Origin: Tanytarsus gracilentus
Taxonomy: Eukaryota; Arthropoda; Insecta; Diptera; Chironomidae
NCBI GenBank assembly: GCA_038502055.1
Contig: JAXRKN010000040.1
Span: 186,001-250,000 of the forward strand
Reading direction: 5' to 3'
DNA length: 64,000 nt
A program made the position numbers and the translations under genes. Shown piece after piece: positions 37,401 to 47,659 of the stretch (position 1 is the stretch's first letter; each line of letters opens with the position of its first letter). The notes below the pieces were generated by a model. That model worked only from the letters and a program-made list of their open reading frames with translations. It did not search any database and was not told the DNA's origin.

Positions 37401-40400
37401 TCGCGTTTCTCTCTCTTTTAGCATACACAATAAAATAGATAATTTTAAGAGAAAATCTCAATTTTTTTTACAGACACCATAAAAAAATTAAAATTTTTCT
37501 TTTGGTGGTCGATCACAATTGTATATCGCAGGACAACGTTGTTGATACTTTTTTTTGTCGACGGCAGACCAAGCAGGAACATTGAACTTGTCACTGACAA
37601 ACACGACGTGAGAAAAAATGTTTTGATGTTAATCATTAGCTTGTTGCAATCCTCGATCTCCACGTTACTTCTTCTTGATGTGTGTGGGATGAAGTTGGTA
37701 TGCAAGCATTATAAAGGTAATGGAGTAGAAAAAAGTAGGATATTGCAGACGCAAATAAAAGCCAATGCATGTGTGAAAATGTGTGAACTAGATTTTTTTT
37801 CTCGAATTACGTCAAAGAAAATTGCTGAGTCATCATGCGAGTGAGGTAAATTTTGCAACATTTCACTCAGCATCATCGTAAATGTTTTATCAATCTGCTA
37901 AATCATTTTATAGTCTACTCTTTGGGATTTTCTAGCATTTTCTAGATTTTAAACTGTTTTTGTAAATAATTTATTTACTTTACTTTTTTATTTTGGGCTG
38001 TCAACTTTAAATTTTTTTGATTTTCCAAAATTTCGGATTTACTTAAATTCAATATTATCGACGTAAACTCAAACTATACAACTGCTAATTTTTGAATAAA
38101 GCAAGAAATTTATGAGGAGTTAAAATCCATTTTCCATTTCACTTGGTTTATGATTAACCTCCAAAAAAACCACCTGTCCTCTTACTCCTCCTCCATGCAA
38201 ACATTCACTAATCAATCATCATGTATGATGTATATGGCAGTTAATATATATATTATTTCTTTTTTAATGACGAGGTCATCAATGTTTTATCTCAAACCCC
38301 CTTCTTACGGCTTCTGACGTGAGCGAAAAGTGAAATAAATAGTTGTAAAAACCTCACGGTGATTTCGTAAAGTGTTTTTGTGTATAAGCTGAATATACTT
38401 TTTTTTTCTCGAAAGATATTATTAAATATTGAAGATGATGACGTCAATCGAGAAAATACGAAAAGAGAGAGAGTGAGTGAAATGACCGTGTAAATTTCGT
38501 CACATCTCAAAGGAAGAATAACTTTTGCTCATCTCTCAGTGTTGACGATCGAGAGATTTCAAATCAATACGTATGAGGCTGAGCGACACACTCGATCATG
38601 AGGGGAAGAAATTAAGTTCGGCTTTTTTTCACACAGGCATCGGGAGAGAGAGAGGAAAATGATGAGAGGAATAAAAGGTTTTTCCATGGAAAATTTTCTC
38701 CTTTGTCTCGGCACAGCACCAGTAGTTCAGATTGTCAATTTGAACGCCACAAAAAAATATGTCTATGATATCATACTCACACGAGATGAAATTAAAATTT
38801 ACGTAAGTTGAATAAAGCAGAGACAACGGATGGGATTTTCCCAGTAGACGCTTGGAAAAGTTTAAAATCACGCTGACGACAATTTTCTTCTTCTTAAATT
38901 TTTTTTCCTCTTTAAACATGAATCACATTGTTACTAATTGCTTCTTAATTATGCAATTATTGAGTACATTTTTAACAGAATTTTCACATTTTTCTTTTCT
39001 GTGTTTAAATTATTATTTTTATTTTATTTCACAGAGCAACTCTCACTTTGTGTTGTTACTAAAACACTGAAAATTACATTCTGCTATTTAAACTGAAGGA
39101 GCACACAGCACGGAGCAGAACACAATTTGCGATTATTTACTTCTTCCTAATTAAATATAGAGTCGAGAGAAATACTCTATAAATTAAACAACACGTTTGC
39201 TGCGGTCACAAGTTTTTCATCTAAATTTTACTTCTTATACACAGCTTTAGTGAGTCAGCATGTGATAGCACAGAGGTTAGAGGGATGTCAAAGGCTAAGG
39301 CAAGCACGTTGCCTCTCTTTTCTCTCCTCGAAAGACGCTCTGGCCTGTTTTTTTATTACAAATCTTTTTTTAAGATCGTTTAGAGAAAAATCTATGTAGA
39401 TGTTTCTCATTTAATTTCGGCGAAGCTGTCTCAAATCGAGCAGAACGCGCAATGATGATGTGATAATTTCGGCTTCGAATTTTTTTTTCATCAAATTGCG
39501 CTCATAAAAATCTGAAACCTTTCTCACTCTCTTCTATCACCGTACAACCGAACAAAAAAAAATTCAACATGAGTCGCACACACGAAAGATTAATGATAAA
39601 TTATTCACTAGAAAAATATTTTTTCTTCTGTTCTGCTTTTATTTTTTTCCTCAAAACCAGAGCGCGATCATTTATTTGTGATTTCAAAGAATCTTTTTTT
39701 GCTGTCAAAGAATTTTTTTCAAGCGAAAATTTTCCTCAACCCGATGTCGAGGAAAAACACACCAGAATGTCTAGTGCGAGGCAACAGCAACTATTAACTA
39801 AACTGACACACCATCACGCTGTTTGTGTGTGAGGGAGAGAGAGAAGTTTATAAAAAAGCAATTCGTCGTCGCCGCTGAGCGATGAAAATTCACTTTTTCG
39901 CAACACTTTTTTTTTCTTTTCGCCTTCTCAAGCACATTGAAAACTTCATTTGAGACGGCTTTTTTCATTTTTACTTCGATTGACGTCACTCGGTGAAAAC
40001 TAATTTTGTTTTGTTTATAAAAAATCTCAAACTTTGTATGCTTTTGACTTTTACATAATTGACATGTATCTCAATTTTTTTTATGAAAACTTTTAATACA
40101 GTCGAGGACAACAATTTAAACAATCCTCACCACCGCGATAAAGTCAACTGATATCTGTAGCGAGAAATTTTCACGAACACGAAAATTTTTTTTTGATTAT
40201 AGTTTTCAATTTTCTTGTGCCTCACAGCACGGCGCTGAGAGAATCTTTTTCCTTCTCACATACAGGAAAGAATAAACAAATATCTCGCAAAAAATATATA
40301 ACTCAAGCTGTTATACTTGCAAAATTAAAGATTTTTTTTCCTCGTGCTGTGAGCGTTTGAGAGAAAATGTGCGGCGAGTCGAGTGAAAATGATCATCACT

Positions 40401-41048
40401 AGAGAGCTTTTCCTTTATAACAGTTTAATAATCAGTTAAAAAATGACTTTGAAATATGATCCAGCAGCTAGACGATAACGAATGAAACGGTTGACATAAA
40501 ATATTTGTTTTTAATAGGCTCTCGTGAAGTCTTTTTGAAATCTCGTAAAAAAATGCATATTATGAGCAATTAATTTATCGCTCTCACTCTTTTCTGCTCT
40601 ATAACGTCTCAATAATTGTTCTTAGCAACTAATAAGAAGCAATTGCGGGGGCAGCATGCATGGATTGAATTTCATAATTAAATTTCGGAAATTTCAAATA
40701 ATTTTAATTTGTGCATTAATTTTTTCTTTGGTTTAATTAAAAATTAAATTATAGGTCTTTGAAAATTTAGTTCCAGAACTTCAAAGGTGATTGAAGATCC
40801 AAAGGTGTTTTATGAAATTTTTAAAATAATATAAATCCATGCAGACATGCGCTTGATAATCCATCGAAGCTGTTTTATGTTGTTGGATATTTTTGAGTCA
40901 TTAATTGTTAGTTATTGTATTGTTTTACAAAAATGCTACTGCATTTTCTGTCGTCTGTGTTTCATTCACTCATATACACGAGGATCATATGATTTTTGCA
41001 TTTATCGCTCAGTCAAGATTTTGAGTTCAAAAGAGTAAGATCAGGATT
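34491..41048. other. 6.5-kb non-coding region
   Basis: No coding exon was recognised. The DNA is AT-rich, with many GAGAGA/CTCTCT runs and poly-A/T tracts, as in regulatory or large-intron DNA. All frames longer than 60 codons are low-complexity and lack conserved motifs. It may hold distal regulation of the RhoGAP gene or non-coding 5' exons. Confidence 0.5.
41009..41014 (+). promoter_or_regulatory. candidate initiator of the MEX3-like gene
   Basis: TCAGTC matches the arthropod initiator consensus TCAGTY and lies 35-40 bases before the ATG at 41049. No clear TATA box was seen at -30. Confidence 0.3.
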
Positions 41049-42033
41049 ATGTCGAAGCATAAAATTTATCGATTTCGAGAAAAAGTTTTCGTGGCTAGCA
41101 ATGAGCATGCGGCTGAGGTGATTGGCAAACGCGGAATAAAAATTAAAGTAATCGCGAGGGACACTCAAACGTTTATCAAATGCCCATGTCCACAAACTGC
41201 ACCAATTTTCGAAATTTATGCTCAAACACGCTTTCAAATTGTCAGAGCCAAAAAACAAATTCAAAAGTTTGCGGGTAATTTATAAATTTATTTTCATTTT
41301 AAAATTGATAAATTTTTTTAAAGCAGATCACTTTGACAAAATGAAAAATAAAAAGCGACAAATTGGTTTACATCCGGATGAAAAAATTGATACTTGTTGG
41401 TTTCCGAAAATTGACGTTGCTTGCATCATTGGGAAAGTAATTAAGCACTTATTTAATTCAATACTACATTTTATACTAACCTCTGCTTTATTTTATAATT
41501 TTTTAAAGCAAGGACGACAGATCAAGAAAATCATGTTATTTTCACAAGTAAAGGTCATCTCACCCGATACTAACAAGGAACCAATTTTCATCATTTGTGG
41601 AAAGGATAAAAATATAAAAGTTTGCCTTTTTTGGATGAAATTGACGGCTTTTACATCAAGTGGAAATAATTACTTCACTCTACAAGAGATCTCAATCATC
41701 AGCGAATATCTTCAGGGAAAAGGTTCATTGCATTTTTTCTACACGCAACACATCAATGACATTGTGAATGTTAAAATTTTGCAGGAAAGATTTAATTTTG
41801 TAATGATGTCAAACTTTACGAATGTCAAAGAAGAAGAAGTTTCGCCTCCTAGTGTCTACTATTGCTGGAAATGTAAAACAAATTCTGAAAAAATTGCTAA
41901 AAGTCTTTGTGGTCATATAATAGCTTGTGATAAGTGCATTGCTGAGCTGTATGCAGATGTATATTTGAAGTGTGTGTATTGTCACCAAAAGATTGAAATT
42001 TTCTTAATTGAAATTTACTCTCCTTCTTACTAA
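41049..42033 (+). CDS. short MEX3-like protein: two KH domains and a C-terminal RING
   Basis: Three exons, 41049-41274, 41327-41436 and 41509-42033, in phases 1 and 0, encode 286 residues. KH1 is at about residues 13-80: FVASNEHAAEVIGKRGIKIK with the GxxG loop GKRG at 26-29, then FIKCP and PIFEIYA. KH2 is at about 95-165: IDVACIIGKQGRQIKKI, with GKQG split by intron 2, and EPIFIICGK. The RING is at 231-270: Cys231, Cys234, Cys246, His248, Cys252, Cys255, Cys267 and Cys270. This is the spacing of MEX3 C-terminal RINGs. MEX3 proteins bind mRNA through the KH pair and act as translational repressors and E3 ligases. This copy is much shorter than typical MEX3 (about 400-660 residues) and lacks the long low-complexity linker, so it may be a divergent paralog. 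Both GxxG loops and all eight zinc ligands are intact. Confidence 0.85.
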
Positions 42034-42127
42034 AATGCTCTGAAATTCAAGTTTAAATGAATTAAAGTCAATTTTAATTTCAAAATTTTAAATTTAATTT
42101 CTAAGAAAACCTCAGTCGACTAGACCT

Positions 42128-42307
42128 GTCTCGTTTACTGATTTAAGTTTAGATTGTTTTGCAAAAAAAAAACTAAATGAAGACTAAACTGATAAATTAA
42201 GGTACTAGGATAAATAAGTCTCGTTTACTGATTTAAGTTTAGATTGTTTTGCAAAAAAAACCTAAATGAAGACTAAACTGATAAATTAAGGCACTAGAAT
42301 AAATAAG
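42128..42307. repeat. 90-bp tandem duplication between convergent genes
   Basis: GTCTCGTTTACTGATTTAAG starts at 42128 and again at 42218. The two 90-base units differ at only a few positions. Each contains an imperfect inverted pair (ACTGATTTAAGTTTAG and CTAAACTGATAAATTAA). The rest of 42034-42446 is AT-rich 3' UTR of the MEX3-like gene (plus) and the helicase (minus). Confidence 0.85.
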
Positions 42308-42446
42308 TTTGTCTTCATTAATTAATCTCATTTCATTTGATCATTTTGATATAACGACGCTCAAATTTTTGTGTATGGCAGTAAAGAGCTTACAATTGCT
42401 TATTTTTAAATCTAATTAATATTTACAAAATTGAGAACAAAATAAA

Positions 42447-45400
42447 TTAATTCCATTTGCACTCTTCTTTCACATCCTGCTTGCAACCGTTGTCCTTTGA
42501 ATATTTAACCAAGTTATTCCATACACGACAATTAATTATCTTTAAATTATTTAGAAAAGTCATAAGGGATCAAAAGAGTTAGATTGATTGTGTGCTTACC
42601 TCATTATTGAAGAGATCTGATGGGCCAACAATATAAACAGCTTGCTTTGCTCTTGTGAAGGCTCGATTGATACGATTTAGAGCGGAAAAGTAAACGACAT
42701 CCGATTTTTGAGCACAGCCAATAATTATTATGTCATATTCCAATGCATTGAGCTTGCCGATATTTTGAACCTGCACTCGTTTGTCATTTTTAACTTCTTG
42801 GGAAATCTCGTTACGTGAATACTCGTTTGCCACAATAATTCCGATCGTTGCATCTTGAGATATTTCATTTTTTTTTATCAAATATTTACAGCAAGATCCA
42901 AGCGTTTCATTATTGAATTCCCATACAAGGAAAGATTTTAAGCTTATTTGATGTTGCTGCTTTTCGTCGACGGTGGAAAGAGAATTTTTTTCATAAATAA
43001 ACCTGAATTAAATTAAAGAAAAAAAAACTAATAGCTAATGCAGTTGTGAGCGGTTACGAAAAAGGGTGTAATGATTGATGAAATTTGACAAAATCTTCAT
43101 GCAATGCACTTCAGTAAAGAATGTTACTAATGAACAGAAATGACGAAAAGAAAAACTAAAAAAATGGAAAATTACTCACTCATCTGCGATTTTCGCTAGC
43201 TCCTCATTCATACGATATTGTGAAGTGATTTGTAGTATGGGTTTTTCTTCATCGAGCTTGCCTTCGAAGGCGTTGATCATTCTTGCGAAAAATGTCTCGT
43301 CATAGTTGGAGTCTAGGAGATCATGGCTGTGGGCAAAGGGCTGAGTTTGCTTGAGATCTCCAATAAGAAAGAGTTTTGTGATGTTCAGTTGCAACAAAAT
43401 CGCCAATTCCGAGTCAATACAACAATTTGCATCGTCAATGAAGCACACATCGAAGTTTTTCTTGTAATTATGTAGTTCATATGCGTTTGTAACAGTTGTG
43501 AAAATGGCATCGTACGAGTTTAGAGAATCATATTGTCCTGCACTGACGTGTAATTTCTGTGCTTCGGGAGTCATTTTTTCCTTATCACCGATTCTGGCGA
43601 GGAGAAATTTTGTCTTTGGAAATGACGTTTGTTTATATGTTTGGACTGCTATTAGGTCGACTAGGATATTTGAAAGTGCGCACACGAGAATTGAACATTT
43701 TTTCCCTGAATCTTGTTTTGAACAGCCGATGATGTTGATTAGTGATTCTATCAAGACCTTAGTCTTTCCAGTTCCAGCCTTCGAGTGGAGAGCGATGATA
43801 TTTGACATTTTTTGATTGGATATACACTCCGACGTGATGACATTAACAATTCCCTTTTGATCGTTGTTGAGTATCGTTTTAATATTTAAATCTGTCGACC
43901 ACGATGACTGAAGAGTGTTGGTTTCGGGTTTCAGGAAATTTTCAATTAAAGGTTTCTCTTGCAAATTCTCAATAGCCACCAATGACTTTATATCATTCCA
44001 GATGTAATGTAGAGGCTTACACTTAACAACAGTCACATTAGCCGGTAACTCTTTGTACATAATATCAACGGTTGCGATGTAATTTAAATCCTCAGCTTTC
44101 AATTCGTAAATAAAGCCGAAAAATTCGATATCATTTGATAGTGATGTTTTAGAATGATCCTTTACTCTGAGAATTACCAACATCCCTTGAAAGAAACACT
44201 TGTCGGTTTTCTTCAATGAAAGTGTCAATCGAATACGATTTCCATGATCGAGTTTGGATCTAACCATGAGATTGCTGAACTCTTTTTCTCCAGCTTGACT
44301 GCGTTGTCCTTTTTCTTTGCTTGCATTTTTTAGTTTTGACAAGATTTCGATTCTTATCAGCGACTTTAATGTTGTTTTGTACTCGTTTAAGTTTTGGTAT
44401 TGCATTGGTTTATTATGCCATTTCTCGGGGAGTGTTGACATCTTTAGCCATTTTATATCCCAACTTAAGATTTCCTCCCAAATTGAGTTCTCAATCTCTT
44501 TAAGCGGTTTGACATTTGTCATGTTAGATTGCGACAAAGTTTTAATTAAGCGTTCTTCGATGAAATGGCACTGCACTAACTCGTCGTCACATTTGAATGA
44601 AACCCTCTTTTTTTTTGCGTTGTTAGAACTTCCAGAGATGGACTTTAAGCATGTCTTCAATTGGATGTTAACTTTGTTACTTTCAATTACGGTAGGAGCA
44701 TCCATCGGCGCAAATGGAACGAAAGGAAAAGTTTCTAACTCTAATGGAATAGTTTGAGTTTCATTTCCCGAAGAAAGAGTTGGATTTTGAAGTTTAACCA
44801 TAAGTGTATCGGATTTTAGTGTCGATGTGGTTGGCTGATTGTAGAAATCCAGTGGTGGTGTCGAAATGCGAATTGAATTTAATAAATCCTCAGATTCATT
44901 TTCCGGTGGCGGGCTTGAAATACTCTTTACGTATCTCTCGCGGAACGATTCAAGTGCGGATTTCTTTTGTGGCAACAAATCAGTTTTAATTGCATTACTT
45001 TTGGCACTCTTTGGTTTAGTGGGCAGTTCCTGCGTCAAAAATTCTCCCCGATTTGCTGGTGTGTATTTAACCTGAAAAAGTAACATTTAATGTTTAAGCA
45101 TCCAATTTTGAAAATATTCTTACTTTCACTGGGCCGATCTTCGGCGCTGTCTTTAAGTTCAAATCAAGCTCTTCTGGCGTTTTTTCTTTAGGAAGTGGTA
45201 TTTGTTGCTGATTGACCGTAAGTTCCTTGAGTTTCTGCTTTCTATCTTCATTTAATGCAAGAGGCTTGCTGTTGGGTCGGTCGCCTATAGACCTGAGTCG
45301 TTTGCGAACTTCCTTCTGTGCTTTTATTAACGTTGCTTCTTTGTTTCGAGCTGCTTCTTCGGTAGTTGAGGATTTTCGATGTCTATCAGTCAGATCACTC

Positions 45401-47068
45401 GATCGTTCATAAAATAATGATTGATGTCGTCGCCCTTGCTGCTTATTTAAGTCTTTTCTTACTGTTACATTGTTTGCGGAAATATTCAATGACGGAAAGT
45501 CAAAAGTTTCCTTTGATGAAGCTGAGGACGATTGTGGAGGTAAGACACTTTTCACAATTTTAGCGTATTTTGCCGGTTTTTCTTCATTGTTATTTTTTTC
45601 AGGAACATCCAGAGTTCGTTTTCGGTTTTCGTTGTGACTTGATCGAATTTGTTCGGTATTTGCTTTTGTACTTGCATCAAATTTCTTTCCTACATGGTTT
45701 TGTTCTAGTGCGACCAATTTACGCGACAAATGATATTGATCACTTGGTTTATCGGTGTCAATTGTCTTTCTTCGCGCATTAATTGATCTCTGTTCGGTGA
45801 TATTCTGACGATAGCTAATTGTTTTTCTGCGATTGACAATTTTAGCGGGGTTGCGCTTTCTCGAAACACTTCTAGTTCTTTCTGACGTAGAGGATTTAGC
45901 TCGAGCACGATTTCCAGCTGATTGTTTTACTGATTCCGTTAGCTTTTTCGTATCAGCCGATGTAACAGAGCTTTCCGAGGAATCTTCTTCATCGTCTTCA
46001 TAATCTTCGGACTCCGAGTCAACGAGTTTGCTTACTTTTTTCCGAATTTTGTTTGAAAGCTTTTCTTTCTCGTATTTTGTTCGTGAAAAGTCAAGAGTGT
46101 CTGAATGCTTCTTACAAGGCACAACTACAATACGTTTTTGATTTGAGATATCGTTTGATGTGGAGGGCTCTTCGCATGATGAAGAAGTTTTATTATTTGG
46201 CAATGGTGGTGGTGGTGATATTGGCGATTTGTTTGACAACCGAATGATTTCGTCATTTGTCAGCCTTTTAGCCAACACAATACATTCCTTTACTTTGATT
46301 TTGTTGATTTTTTCTTGCAAAGATTCGAGAATCTTGTTCGAAACAATTTTGTCAATTAGTGCTCTTCGGCCGTGATCTGTGGCGGTTGATGCATCGCTGC
46401 TAAAGCCTGGACTGTCAATACACAGGGGTCTATTTAAGTGTGATGGTGCTGCTGCTGCTGCCGTATAATCTTTTCCATTTGTAAGTTCATGATGTGCTGC
46501 TGGTGCAATTATTCTCTCATCGCTGAGAACAATAACTAATGGACTCGCTCTAGTGCCATTATTATTTTCAACTTCATCATCGTCCGAGCTCAAGCACATT
46601 GTTACCGGTTCGCACAGTTTATACACAAATCTCTCCTCACTGTCAACATTATCGGATAAATCAGGATTTGTTCCTAAAAAAGAGAAAATATGTTTTTTGT
46701 CGAATTTAAATTTTAAATTTATTTACCCAGTCCAATCAGATCGCCAATTTCGACTTCCGTCTTTTGCAGCACCTGTTGATTCATATTTGACAATTCAAAG
46801 AGTCAATAATTAATTGTTTTAAAGATCTCACCTTATCTTCATTCAGGTAAGTGCTTGTGCTTGTTGACAAGTTTTCTATGTATAGTTTTTCATTTTCCAG
46901 CGTCAATTGACAGTGTCTTCTGCTCACTGTTCTAGACTGTCCATCTATTTTGATGTTGCACTCTTTTTGTCTTCCTACAACAGATACCGGCAACTTTATG
47001 TGCAGAATTCTTGATAGACTGCCTTTACCAACTCTCTCCAGATAAAGCCCTTTTGGGTTGTGGTTCAT
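42447..47068 (-). CDS. FHA-domain, senataxin-like SF1 helicase (Sen1/Upf1 type)
   Basis: Six exons, 47068-46832, 46772-46727, 46673-45124, 45071-43180, 43002-42600 and 42539-42447, encode 1406 residues. Residues 1-95 are a forkhead-associated domain: VVGRQKECNIKI with Gly-Arg, SRRHCQL, and ENLSTSTSTYLN. About 500 charged, Ser-rich residues follow, with basic NLS-like runs. RVSF at about 767-770 fits a PP1-docking motif. The helicase core is C-terminal: motif I AGTGKT (about 1043-1048), motif Ia VCALSNILVDLI, motif II IDDAN (about 1156), motif III GDLKQTQP, QYRM (about 1229) and motif VI INRAFTRAK. The second residue of motif II is Asp instead of the usual catalytic Glu, and motif V lacks its usual QG (KLNALEYDIIII). 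The family unwinds RNA-DNA hybrids. The FHA domain suggests recruitment to phosphothreonine partners. Activity is uncertain. Confidence 0.88.
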
Positions 47069-47659
47069 TTTGTTTCTTCTATCTCGATTTTCTCAAATTT
47101 CACAACATTTTAGAGCTTTTTTTTGGAATCTTAAATTTTTTCATTTTTTCAGAATGATTTCACGCAAACTTTAGGTTCAATTTGTAAATCGCTCACTTAT
47201 TTCCGTAATTTGTTCATAAAACTCGCAATTTCAGCTGTTGCAACTGTTAAATTTTGTAAAAAAAAATTTGTTCCTGAAATCTGAAGATAAAGACTACCGT
47301 GCAACCGAAATGACTTGAACGCTCTTCAAGCTTACAAGTTTTTAAAAGTCCAAAAATTAATGCAACTTCAATTACAGCTTTAATGATAAGAAGAAAAACA
47401 ACAATAACACAGTACAAATTAGTTTAACTAATAAATTTAATCAAAAATTCAGTTAAAATTGAGATTTCAAATTATTTTTTTTAACTTACAGAGGTTTCGC
47501 ACTGAATTCAGCATAAAGCGCTTTCAAAGTCAACCATTTTTTCAATCTCTCTAACTCTGTTCTACACGAGAAAGTGAAACGTACAACAAAATTAAATTAA
47601 AAAAGTTTAAATCAGTTTTTGATCGCTTAAAGTAGTTGAAATCAATAGATAACGGCATT
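47069..47659. other. divergent region between the helicase and p68 genes
   Basis: About 0.6 kb between the helicase start and the p68 first exon. It should hold both promoters. TCAGTT at 47612-47617 is a possible p68 initiator. No coding sequence was seen. Confidence 0.5.

Noticed and set aside
34491..41048. Possible hidden genes in the 34.5-41 kb stretch
   Set aside because: All long frames are Lys/Phe/Ser-rich, lack motifs and do not chain through splice sites.
43498..44757. Plus-strand frames opposite the helicase exon
   Set aside because: Antisense shadows; the minus strand encodes the helicase motifs.
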